Shown one piece after another: positions 51,108-60,295 of a DNA stretch of 64,000 bases; position 1 is the first letter of the stretch; each line of letters begins with the position of its first letter. Location: positions 1,736,001 through 1,800,000 of the forward strand of contig BLLK01000022.1 of the NCBI GenBank assembly GCA_021927905.1, written 5' to 3'. Under the pieces are notes generated by a model. That model was not told where the DNA came from. It made no database searches and saw only the letters and a list, made by a program, of their open reading frames with translations. Made by a program: the position numbers and the translations under genes. This DNA is from Chaetoceros tenuissimus. Taxonomy: Eukaryota; Bacillariophyta; Thalassiosirophyceae; Chaetocerotales; Chaetocerotaceae.

Positions 51108-52220
51108 ATGTCGTTGTATACAGCAGTAATGCAAGCTATGCAAGCTTTCGTCCACTCAGTAGTGGGCCGCAGTAAGGCAGTGGTAACCAGGCCACTGTTA
51201 TCAGCCTTTCGTCACGGTGGTGTGAGTGATTGGTGCAGTGTAAAGAACAGCGAAGACCAGGAAGGTGAAGGTCGTCGTGTTCGCCGTGTTCGTTTTGCAA
51301 TGGACGCGAAGAAGGAAGATGGAGTCCTCCATCCGTATGGGGTATGGTTGTCATCACCAACTCGCAGAGAAGTAGGAGGCGAGGTGCGTTCTATATCCAA
51401 GCCCTCTGGATACGAGGATGGTAACCTTGATGATTGGCATCAACATTATCAGGAGGATTTGGGGAAAAGGGCTTCTTATTGGCATCTTGTCAAGAAGAAG
51501 AGTCTTGTTGAACAGGAATACATTGCATTGGAGCAGCTATTGCAGAAGACGCAGAAGGTATTCTGGGATTTGGAGGATAAGATTAATGCTTATGATCCAA
51601 GGGCTGATCCCTGGTATTATGTTCGCAAGAAGGATGCCGTTGAAAAGGAATTCTATGCATTGAGGCAACAATTGCAGCAGAAGCATGATGCATTCTTTGA
51701 ACTGGAGCGAAAGATTGATGCTTTAGATCCAGAGGCAGGAGAGGCAGGAGGAGTGGAAGGGATGGAAGAGGCAGGAATGGAAGAGACAGAATTGGAAGAG
51801 GCAGGGGTAGAGGAAGTGACAGAGGCGGAGGAAGAAACAGAGGAAGATGCAGAAAAAGAGACAGGAGGAGTGGACGAAACAGAGGAAGAGACAGAGGAAG
51901 AGACAGAGGAAGAGGCGGAGGAAGAAACAGAGGAAGATGCAGAGAAAGAGACAGGAGGAGTGGACGAAACAGAGGAAGAGACAGAGGAAGAGGCGGAGGA
52001 AGAAACAGAGGAAGATGCAGAGAAAGAGACAGGAGGAGTGGAAGAGACAGAGGAAGAGGCGGAGGAAGAAACAGACGAAGAGGCGGAGGAAGCGATAGAG
52101 GAAGAGACAGGGGAAGTGACAGAGGAACTTGGCTCAGGATTTGCTACGGATGCTGCAGGTCGTGTCAGGAGATTCTCACATCGTCTGAAAGGGAAGAGCC
52201 GCAGAATCTACAAGTTCTGA
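51108..52220 (+). CDS. Coiled-coil protein with RVxF motif and acidic repeat tail
   Basis: 370 aa, family not recognised. RRVRFAMD at about 59-66 fits the [KR][KR]VxF docking motif for protein phosphatase 1. Two consecutive coiled-coil units of about 45 aa resemble each other (VEQEYIALEQLLQKTQKVFW and VEKEFYALRQQLQQKHDAFF, each ending KIxAxDPxA). Residues about 210-345 are Glu/Thr repeats (ETEEETEEDAEKETGGV). The C-terminus turns basic (VRRFSHRLKGKSRRIYKF). The acidic tail and basic end suggest a nuclear or scaffold protein; PP1 targeting is a hypothesis. Confidence 0.65.
   Translation: MSLYTAVMQAMQAFVHSVVGRSKAVVTRPLLSAFRHGGVSDWCSVKNSEDQEGEGRRVRRVRFAMDAKKEDGVLHPYGVWLSSPTRREVGGEVRSISKPSGYEDGNLDDWHQHYQEDLGKRASYWHLVKKKSLVEQEYIALEQLLQKTQKVFWDLEDKINAYDPRADPWYYVRKKDAVEKEFYALRQQLQQKHDAFFELERKIDALDPEAGEAGGVEGMEEAGMEETELEEAGVEEVTEAEEETEEDAEKETGGVDETEEETEEETEEEAEEETEEDAEKETGGVDETEEETEEEAEEETEEDAEKETGGVEETEEEAEEETDEEAEEAIEEETGEVTEELGSGFATDAAGRVRRFSHRLKGKSRRIYKF
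51826..52110 (+). repeat. Acidic coding repeat with shrinking units
   Basis: Units starting CGGAGGAAGAAACAGA occur at 51826, 51916, 51994 and 52060, giving lengths of 90, 78 and 66 bp. Each step loses one 12-bp block of the GAGGAAGAGACA type, so the array keeps the frame while changing length. Confidence 0.85.
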
Positions 52221-53164
52221 ATCATTTTCTCATCGGGAGTCTTATAGTGCTTGACTTTAAATGCAACCTTGGTAAGTCCATCTTCTTTTGATTATTTTAT
52301 ATATTTGAGGATGTGATGTGTACTCTAAAGTACTATTCCTTCCTTTTCTCTTACAACTTATAACTGGGGACCCTTATAAACCTCTTCGGAGGGGGAGGCT
52401 AGATACAGATTGATTCGCTGAAAAGTGTGAAGTAATGATGAAAGAACGCAAATTAGTCCCCTTCCATCACTTGTGGTGGATAGAGCATGATCATGCTTAG
52501 GCATGAAATATGGTTTTTGGTGGTTAACCCTCTTGGTCTTTTGATCAATGCGAAAGCTGTTTGTATGTATTTCATCTTTCTTCACTCTCGACGCTATATC
52601 AATTCTGTATCGACGCTTCTTGATTCTTGTCGGCTTCCGCTCCAACTTGTTCAAGGCCTTCACGTGGCTTGGAGTGTCAGTAAGAAGTTGTTTCATTCAT
52701 TTGATACTTGGGTTTGTGATAGCCCTGACTTCTGAAGCTAACGTTGAACAAACACTTTTATTTCAATCCTGCATCGATCCAATTTCTGTGCAGTCATCAG
52801 CAGAGTTTTTGTAATTTTAGAGTCGGTGAGTGCATGCTCATGATGTAAAGATGGTTTACTTCTCTTGCTGACATCATGTTGTCTTTAAATTCACAGTCCA
52901 TGTTATCATTAGTAATATGCACGGCCCGATACTATCCATGCACGAGGGAAATGCAACAAATGTTTTCTTCTCTTCCTTGACTACCTTTGCCTTCTGCTAC
53001 ATTCATTCTTTGTATTCCTCTTCAGAGTACGTTGAAACATCATTCTGGTCTTTTATAAAATGATCGAGTTCAGTTCATTTCAATGGACAACCGAGAACTA
53101 TTAAGGAAGCACAAGGTCGATGACGATGATAGATGAAGCCAAAGGATATCATTGTAACTAGCGT
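52221..53164. other. Intergenic with splice-like signals, no gene recognised
   Basis: 944 bp between convergent genes. Several strong splice-like strings occur (CTTGGTAAGTCC near 52268, CGGTGAGTGC near 52825, TTCACAGTCC near 52893), so a spliced 3' UTR or non-coding transcript is possible. Open frames here (52358-52814, both strands) show no motif. Confidence 0.35.
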
Positions 53165-54721
53165 TTAAGAATATAATGATTCTAGGCTCACTTGAAGCGG
53201 CAACAATTTCGACGTCTCATCATCCAAAGGACTCCAAACCAAATCAATATTTCCGTCATTTGCGGTCGGACAAGCCCATTCCAGTATTTGAGAATTGCCT
53301 ACATCTACATGCTCAGCAACTAGATCTTGCAATTCCTGACATGAGATGACATACCCTCTTTTGTTACGCTGCAATGACTGTGGTTGACTTTGAAGTTCCT
53401 TCATTTTATCGGAAGAATCAGCACCAGCTCTTCTCCAATACTTTTTCAGTAACGACTCCAAAATAACATAGTCCGATCTCATTTTATTCACCAGTATTTT
53501 ATGATATTCAACCGCTTTGGGTCCACAGGAAGCAAAGATCCCCAAATCATTCTTGACAATTTTACCTGATGAATCATACACTAACTCTCCACCAAACATG
53601 TCAGTGATCTTGGCTTTCAATCCAAATTTCTTCATGGCAGTAAATACTACAGATGATGGACTTGCACTGTCCCAACTACATGTTCCAGGCGGTATAATAC
53701 AAATCCCATTCTTATTCATAGAGGAACAAGTATACGCCGCACAGGATAGAATTTTATTCCCACACCCTCCTTCAATACACAATTTCGTGTCGTCGTTTTT
53801 CTCTTTTGCAATGTCTTGAATATACTCTAGAGAATGTTTCTTATGCACTCGATTGGAATCACCAGTATAAAGTCTGATCGCATCATCATCGTCATCTTGT
53901 TGACAAGTCTGTGTACCATATTGCAACCATGCCTTTGAGTCTAACCCTACAAACCCCTTTTTTTCAAACAATGCAATTTCAAGAATCTGCACATTATCAA
54001 GATTCAAACTACATACAACATTTGTAACCTTCTGCTGTGTCAATTGTACAAAAGGTAATCCAATGACTCCACCAATCGGTTGTTGTTTATACGTAATTCC
54101 AATCAAACATTGTACATTGTTCAATCGTCCCTCTACAAATTCACGTGTACCATCCAGTGGCTATTTAAAAAGTCAGTCAGCAATTGAATACTTGTCAATA
54201 TGTAAAATATAAAAGAGAGAACTTACATCAATGTAAAGGCATACATCTTGAATATCCACCATGACACGTTGACCAAACAAATCTCGTTCCACAGCATGAG
54301 ACAAACTTGTCACATTATATTTTTCAAATAAAGCTCGTTGTTCTTCCTCCGTCAAGATTTCTTCTTCAGTTTCATGATCTTCATCTTCTTCACCTATGAT
54401 TGTCAATTCACTTCCATAGACGGATCGAATGCAGCACATGATTACGGATTGTGCGTTGAGGTCTGCTTCTGTCAGTGCTGATCTTGGATCACCGTCTTCC
54501 TTGTATTGAACTTCAAAGGAAGTGGAGGATGGACAGCTTCGTTTCTGGTGTACATTTTGAATGACTGTAATAAATCAGTGAGTGGAATGAGAGAGGACAA
54601 GAGGAAAATAGATATTGGGAGAAGAGGAGATGTGTATCTCTTGCTATTGCTTACCTTGACATGCACGACTTGATGCATCGGCAATCACCGATAGCAGCTC
54701 GCATAGATTCACTTGACTCAT
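53165..54721 (-). CDS. 3'(2'),5'-bisphosphate nucleotidase (BPNT1/IMPase family), three exons
   Basis: Exons 54655-54721, 54227-54564 and 53165-54160; introns of 90 and 66 nt with GTAAGC and GTAAGT donors and CAG/TAG acceptors. The joined frame gives 466 aa. Motifs: ALTEADLNAQS, LTIIGEEDEDHE (metal-binding Glu pair), YIDPLDGTREFVEGRLNNVQ (the DPLDGT signature spanning the second junction), VLIGITYKQQPIGGVIGLP-like text typical of BPNT1, and CSWDSASPSSVV (motif B Asp). BPNT1 hydrolyses PAP to AMP, clearing the by-product of PAPS-dependent sulfotransferases. It is longer than the usual 310 aa because of insertions near residues 200-255 and 385-425. IMPase substrates other than PAP are possible. 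Confidence 0.9.
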
Positions 54722-55073
54722 TTTCTACTTCTATTAGACAATGAAGAACTAGAAATACGTTTTAGTGCAATACTATTGACTCAAAGTGAAAAGTAAATAG
54801 TAAAATTGTACGTAGACTAGTCTACAATGTTGGATGTCCAATTGAAATTATTTATCTCCCGTTTTCCCGTTTTTTGGTCGATTGGTAGCTAGCTCTCTAG
54901 CTATTTACCAATGCTCATCATTTTTGGTGCCTCTTGCCTTTTCCGTGTTGCTGTTTCATTGTTTCATTGTTTCATTTTCTATTTATTGTCATTGCGTGTA
55001 GATTTGAAAAGGTCAAACTGAAGTCTGTGCAAACTCTAAGGAAAAGCTTGAATACAACGAACTCTAAGACAGA
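54722..55073. promoter_or_regulatory. Divergent region before the LRR/ANK-RING array
   Basis: 352 bp between the nucleotidase and the first LRR_5 gene. Contains the palindromic AGCTAGCTCTCTAGCT near 54888-54903. It lacks the AGGTTAT/ACAATGAC leader found before the other array genes. Confidence 0.4.
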
Positions 55074-55925
55074 ATGAGGGTTGCTACAGTCGATGGTCTC
55101 GTGACTCTTTTCTACGACGGATCGAAGCCGCTCTTCAATTGGGAACTAGAAGAAGAGTGGTGGGAGGAATTCTCTCTTTGGTGTAATGGCTGGGATTATG
55201 ATGAGGTTCGTGATGAACATTGGGAAGACTGGGATCTATCCGAAGAATGCAAGAAATATTGGAAAGATAGACGATCTTGGCAGCAGATAATTGTGGTCGA
55301 AGGCGTTACTGCGATTCCAGGATTTACTTTTAGAAAATGCAACAACATCAAGAGAGTCATCATGGCAGATACTGTAGTGAGAATTGAATGGGGTGCTTTC
55401 GGTAGTTGTTCAAGTCTTGGCTACATCAAATTTTCAACTCATTTGGAATACATTGAAAGACGTGCATTCATTCAGTGCAATCTTTCTAGTGTCTTCGTCC
55501 CTCCAACATGCAGAGCAATTAGAGAAAGTGCATTTACTGGTAACGAAAATCTGACTATCTTCAACGTTCCTCATGATACGGTACTTGGTCAAGATGTCAT
55601 TTCTCAAACAAAATTGCTCCGCGATTCACATTTTGAAGTGGACAAATATGGAAACTATCGTGATCAGACTCAAGTACACAATTGGCTCAAAAACATGAAC
55701 AATGACAACAAGTATTCTCTTCACAGAGCTTGCACTTCATTTCAGCCTCTAAAAGAAGTATTACTCACTATTGTACAAGCAAAAGGTATTGGAGCTTTCA
55801 AGGTAAAGAATGAGGCAGGTGTTACTCCGGCTCGGTATTTGAAGGAGAATCCATATGCGGATGTTGACGAGATGGAAATTACTCGGGATTACATCGCGAC
55901 AATGATGGGAGAGTACAATAATTGA
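55074..55925 (+). CDS. LRR_5 (BspA-like) protein, array unit A
   Basis: 283 aa, intact. Starts MRVATVDGLVTLFYDGSK, then a Trp-rich segment (EEEWWEEFSLWCNGWDYD), QQIIVVEGVTAIPGFTF and about four LRR_5 repeats (IKRVIMADTVVRIEWGAF, YIERRAFIQCNLSSVFVPP, IRESAFTGNENLTIFNVP). The C-terminal family block follows (GAFKVKNEAGVTPARYLKEN). Protein-interaction scaffold, partner unknown. It sits 498 bp before an ankyrin-RING gene in the same orientation, an arrangement repeated in unit B. Confidence 0.88.
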   Translation: MRVATVDGLVTLFYDGSKPLFNWELEEEWWEEFSLWCNGWDYDEVRDEHWEDWDLSEECKKYWKDRRSWQQIIVVEGVTAIPGFTFRKCNNIKRVIMADTVVRIEWGAFGSCSSLGYIKFSTHLEYIERRAFIQCNLSSVFVPPTCRAIRESAFTGNENLTIFNVPHDTVLGQDVISQTKLLRDSHFEVDKYGNYRDQTQVHNWLKNMNNDNKYSLHRACTSFQPLKEVLLTIVQAKGIGAFKVKNEAGVTPARYLKENPYADVDEMEITRDYIATMMGEYNN

Positions 55926-56423
55926 GTTCGTATAATATATACCTACATAAATCTAACATTGAAATCTTGCAATAAATTCATATTTTGTTTTCGAAAAGTA
56001 AAGTTTACTAAGGTGTCTTTCGTTTCGGTAAAAAGATACAAAGTAAGAAGAGAGATATAGAATTTCATTTCAAAAACTTTCTTATTCTCTATCTATTCTT
56101 TTCCAACTTCACTTTCTCTACTTTTTCGATATCCTTCTCCTTTTTATTTACGAGCAAGCGTGTGTTACGAGGGAAAAATGAACAAAGCTTCAAAAATTTG
56201 ACCTTCATCAATAATAATAGGTTATTACATAGAACAATGACGGTGGTGGGAGACAGACGCCATCACACAGACACGATGAACGGAGAACAAAACACAGCAT
56301 CTTTTTTTTGTATCTTTTTTCACGAAGAAAAAAGGATCACCATAGATCTTCGTCATTTGTTCACTATTTCATTTGAGTAGTTTCTTTCATTAGAGCTTCA
56401 TCTACTAAAGAGCGCACTATATA
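55926..56423 (+). promoter_or_regulatory. Intra-cassette spacer A, conserved with spacer B
   Basis: 498 bp; spacer B (59800-60295) is 496 bp. Both share a block with TCTTTCGTTTCGGTAAAAAG (56013; 59907). Both also have AGGTTAT then AACAATGAC then GAGACAGACG (56218-56250; 60109-60150) and an ACTATT/TTCATCTA run before the ATG. Likely promoter and leader of the ANK-RING gene. Confidence 0.55.
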
Positions 56424-58544
56424 ATGGGACAACAGGCCAGCAGACAAAGTGACACATCGTCGCAAACCATTCATGACGCCGACACTTTGATCTCTACTTC
56501 TGGGTCAAGCAATAATGAAGCACTAGGATATGACGCTGATGCAGCGATAGAAGTAGAATCAGATACCGATAATATAGATTCTGACGTATATGGTGCCGAT
56601 GATAGGATAGAAGTAGAATCAGATACCGATAATATAGATTCTCCTGTTTATGATGATACTGCAGCGCTCGATGTGGACTCAGATACTGATGATATAGGTT
56701 CTGATGTATATAATGCTGAGAGACGAGCGGTAGAAGAAGAGTCAACAGCTTGGGATGCAGATTCCACAGATTCTGAATTAGAATATGACGCCGATAGAGT
56801 GATAAATGATAGGAGTAGAGTCAGAAATGCGCTTTCAGATTCTGAAGATTTCGAATATGATGCTGAAGCCGAGGATTCAGATTCTGAAGAGATGGAATGG
56901 GTTCAAGAAACTGGCAAACGCCTTTTTGAAGCATGTGAGAACAAAAATTGGGAAATTTTTCAAAAGTTTCTATCAGACGAATCAATTGCAAAAAAGAAGA
57001 AGAAACTCGTTCTGGATAAAAATGAAGAGTGCCGCGACATGGCTCTACGCTGGGGAGCACCGTTACCTACCATCAAATACCTAATAGATATTGAAGGACC
57101 TGATGCGATATCCATAGGGGAATGCTCATGGCTGCATACAGCAATGATGTATGAATGTATATCATTCGAAGTTGTAAAGCTTTTAGTAGATATAGGCGGC
57201 AAAGATTTAGTGATGATGCAATCTGCTCGTTTAGAGCATAGAAAGAGAACTGCATTGCATATACATCTCGGGGTCGGCTTTTGGAGGCATCAAAAAATCA
57301 TTGAACTTCTTGTGAGAGTAGGAGGTGTGGAATTATTAGAAATTGAAGATGAAGATGGATATCGAATTGTAGACTATTGCTTAGAACATGAAAGAGCTTT
57401 AATCTTCAATTTCCTGAGAAATACATATGACGCAAGATTCTTTTCTACACAAAAACATTTGAAAACATTGCAATCTTTGTTTGTGAAAGCGACTCCGAAG
57501 GAAATCTATTGTTGGATAGCACGTTCTGAGTTTGACAAAGTAAACAATTACTTACATGATGGGGAAGTAAGTAGAGAGGCAAAACAAAGGTGCTTCAATT
57601 ATAGAGATAGTCAATACAATCGATCTGCATTCTTCTACCTTTGCGTTTACAATGATCCTGGCCGTATTGCTGCAAGCATCATTGATTTGATGGGAACTGA
57701 TTTTCTCATGATCTCAGAAGCCCATGGATATACCTACCTCCATGCAACTTGCAAATATCTCAACGGCTACGGTGATCATGAATTACAATTGCAACATGGG
57801 TTAGTTCAGTTGTTGCTTGGTCAAGGAGGTACAGCTCTATTATGTGCTACAAACTACTATGAAGAAACTGCTCTACACAATCTGCTATCTTGCAATAGAG
57901 TGAACTTTGATTCCATCAACTTGATGGTAGATATCGGAGGGAAAGATTTCCTTCTCAAGACAGACATGAATAGACGCACTGCACTCCATCTGGCATCTAT
58001 GCAAAGAGAACCAAACAAAGATGTCCTTTTGTATTTGATCTCTGAGGGTGGATCTGATCTACGTGATATTTCGGATCATTGTGGTAGAAAGGCCGAAGAC
58101 TACTGGTCACCAGAGCTCAAGCAATACATCGACCTTCATACAAAAACATCACCAGCATTGTCCGATGATTTACAATGTCCAATCTGTTTCGAAATAATGA
58201 ATGATGTCCATATCATTTCACAATGCTGCCATCGCTTTTGCAAGAAGTGCATCACTGATGCGTTCCTACACAATAGTAAATGTCCCGTTTGTAGAGCTGA
58301 ATATACCATCGGAGAGTTGAGAAAGGATCCGTTGTTGTGCAAGTTTGCGATACTTGCAAAAGAGAAGGAAAATCAGCTGAAGGAAGCAAATGAAAAGAAT
58401 GATATACTTCTTGTAGAGAAAGTTGAGCTAATGCAAGAGAAAGTTGAGCTACTACAAGCAAAGAAAGACCTCGCTACGTTGAAGCGCAAGTACAATGAGA
58501 TGTCAACATATTTTGTAGATGAGATTTTGCCATTTGCAAAATGA
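56424..58544 (+). CDS. Ankyrin-RING protein, array unit A (intact)
   Basis: 706 aa. The MGQQ start gives Gly2, a possible myristoylation site. The long acidic N-terminal region contains 20-aa repeats. Ankyrin-like repeats follow (GAPLPTIKYLIDIEGPDAI, EETALHNLLSCNRVNFDSI, RTALHLASMQREPNKDVL). The C3HC4 RING at about 589-628 (CPICFEIMNDVHIISQCCHR, FCKKCI, CPVCR) and a C-terminal coiled coil (ENQLKEANEKNDILLVEK) ending FVDEILPFAK complete it. All RING ligands are intact. A putative ubiquitin ligase with ankyrin substrate recognition; possible membrane association via Gly2 is inference. Confidence 0.9.
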   Translation: MGQQASRQSDTSSQTIHDADTLISTSGSSNNEALGYDADAAIEVESDTDNIDSDVYGADDRIEVESDTDNIDSPVYDDTAALDVDSDTDDIGSDVYNAERRAVEEESTAWDADSTDSELEYDADRVINDRSRVRNALSDSEDFEYDAEAEDSDSEEMEWVQETGKRLFEACENKNWEIFQKFLSDESIAKKKKKLVLDKNEECRDMALRWGAPLPTIKYLIDIEGPDAISIGECSWLHTAMMYECISFEVVKLLVDIGGKDLVMMQSARLEHRKRTALHIHLGVGFWRHQKIIELLVRVGGVELLEIEDEDGYRIVDYCLEHERALIFNFLRNTYDARFFSTQKHLKTLQSLFVKATPKEIYCWIARSEFDKVNNYLHDGEVSREAKQRCFNYRDSQYNRSAFFYLCVYNDPGRIAASIIDLMGTDFLMISEAHGYTYLHATCKYLNGYGDHELQLQHGLVQLLLGQGGTALLCATNYYEETALHNLLSCNRVNFDSINLMVDIGGKDFLLKTDMNRRTALHLASMQREPNKDVLLYLISEGGSDLRDISDHCGRKAEDYWSPELKQYIDLHTKTSPALSDDLQCPICFEIMNDVHIISQCCHRFCKKCITDAFLHNSKCPVCRAEYTIGELRKDPLLCKFAILAKEKENQLKEANEKNDILLVEKVELMQEKVELLQAKKDLATLKRKYNEMSTYFVDEILPFAK
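56536..56715 (+). repeat. 60-bp in-frame acidic repeat
   Basis: Three consecutive 60-bp units (20 codons) with ESDTDNIDSDVY-type sequence. The first two share 37 identical bases (GATAGAAGTAGAATCAGATA onwards). Absent from units B and C, so it arose after the cassettes split. Confidence 0.85.
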
Positions 58545-58965
58545 AAGTCAAAAGCACGCAGGGGGAATGCTTCATAATCAAATCGTTCTAAATATTTTTG
58601 TTCAAGTGTCTGAAGTGGGGGTTCTAGGATATTTTGAACATATAGTATATTATTTAGTTGATAGTTTGTTGAAGTAAAGAATAACAGTATAAGTATTTGA
58701 TCTATGTATGTTGGCTTTCTTTAAAATTTTGAAGAAACTTTTCGACTGTCATTGTTTTTGGTTTTGACGGTATTGTTCAGTCCATAATAGGTTATCAGAC
58801 ACCATATGCAAGAAACAATGACGTCGCCGGGAGACGAGGTCACAAGCGACGACGAACGAGAGTGAAGAATGTGAAGTAGGAGTAACTAGAAATCATCGAA
58901 GTGGCAGAACTAAATTTTATTCATACACTAACTAGAAGGAAGCTTTGAAGGAAATCTGAGAGAGG
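58545..58965 (+). promoter_or_regulatory. Inter-cassette spacer A-B
   Basis: 421 bp, similar to 62100-62520. The first part is a conserved 3' UTR (AATCGTTCTAAATA, TTCTAGGATATTTTGAA). The second part holds ACTGTCATTGTTTTTGG (58746) facing AACAATGAC (58814), an inverted GTCATTGT/ACAATGAC pair, with AGGTTATC between. Confidence 0.55.
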
Positions 58966-59799
58966 ATGAGGGTTGCTACAGTTGATGGTCTTGTGACTCT
59001 CTTTTACGACGGATCGAAGGAGCTCTTCAATCAAGATCTTGAAATGGAGTGGTTTGAGGAATTCTCTCTTTGGTGTTCAGGCTGGCATCCTGATGAGGTT
59101 GACGATGCTGATTGGAAAGACTGGGATATATCTGAAGAATGCAAGAGATATTGGCAAGATAGACGATCATGGCAGCAAATAATTATTCTAGATGGCGTCA
59201 CTTAGATTCCAGAGAAGACTTTTTCTTTTTGCAGTAACATCAAGAGAGTCATTTTTGCAGATACTGTAGTGAGAATTAAGGCAGCGGCTTTCAGTTACTG
59301 CTCGAATCTCGTCTACATCAAACTCTCAATCAATATTGAGTATATTGGAAATGGTGCATTTGCCGATTGTGGCCTCATCAGTGTCTTTATTCCGCCAAGA
59401 TGCAGAGCAATTGCAGGTAGAGCATTTGCTTCAAATTGGAACCTGGCTATCTTTCACGTTCCTCGTGATACAGCACTTGAACACTCTGTGGTTGAAAATA
59501 CAAAGCTTCTTGAAGATCGTTATGGATATGGGTCCTATCGTGGTGTGACTGAAGTAGTACACAACTGGCTCAAGAACATAAACAATGACAATGAGTATTC
59601 TCTTCATAGAGCCTGCTCTTCATTTCAGCCTCTAAAGGAAGTATTACTCACTATTGTACAAGCAAAAGGTATTGGATCTTTCAAGGTAAAGAATGAGGCT
59701 GGTATTACTCCGGCTAGGTATTTGAAGGAGAATCCATACGCGGATGTTGACGAGATGTATATTGTTCGTGAATACGTAATGAAGATGATGGGAGAGTAA
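58966..59799 (+). pseudogene. LRR_5 protein, array unit B, interrupted by one in-frame TAG
   Basis: Colinear with the intact 55074 copy over its full length, 278 codons including the terminal stop. The only defect is TAG at 59203-59205, where the paralogues have Ala or Glu (VTAIP, VTEIP, here VT-stop-IP). Everything downstream remains in-frame and conserved (IKRVIFADTVVRIKAAAF to GSFKVKNEAGITPARYLKEN). The clean lesion implies a very recent nonsense mutation, a readthrough codon or a base-call error. If translated normally it gives a 79-aa fragment lacking the LRRs. Confidence 0.75.
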
Positions 59800-60295
59800 A
59801 GTAGAACAATTGCTTTAGTGTAATATAAACTATAACTCTAGAGCATTTGAATATTGTAATATGATCATGTAATGTTTTGGAAAAGAAAAGTCTATTGCGT
59901 AGGTCTCTTTCGTTTCGGTAAAAAGATACAAAGTAGGGAGAGATGATAGAATTTCATTTTATAAACTTTCTCATTTTCTATATACTTTCAAGAACGTGCC
60001 TATTTATTCTTTTCTTCATTTCCTTTCTCTATTTTCAAATTCCTTCTTCTTTTATTTACGAGCCTTATGAGAAAAATGACATAGCTTCAAATACTTGCCT
60101 TTCAGTAAATAGGTTATGATTTAGAACAATGACAGCAGTAAGAGACAGACGACAGACGCAAACGCGAAAGAAAAAATTGGTGCATGATAATGATCACATC
60201 ATCACACAAAAGAGAGGGAGAGTGCAAAGCCTCTCCATACCATATTCGTTTGTTGACTATTGCAGAAGCTTCATCTAATAAAAACTCCATATAAA
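59800..60295 (+). promoter_or_regulatory. Intra-cassette spacer B
   Basis: 496 bp, homologous to spacer A with the same ordered blocks (TCTTTCGTTTCGGTAAAAAG; ATAGGTTAT; AACAATGAC; GAGACAGACG). No gene. Confidence 0.55.

Noticed and set aside
51847-52098. Arg/Lys/Gln-rich open frame
   Set aside because: Out-of-phase reading of the acidic GAGGAAGAG repeat.
52358-52814. Overlapping open frames on both strands
   Set aside because: No start context, domain or paralogue; splice-like strings suggest non-coding transcript at most.
21542-59799. Genome-wide TAG reassignment suggested by two in-frame TAGs
   Set aside because: Several intact genes end in TAG with family-typical C-termini, so TAG works as a stop.
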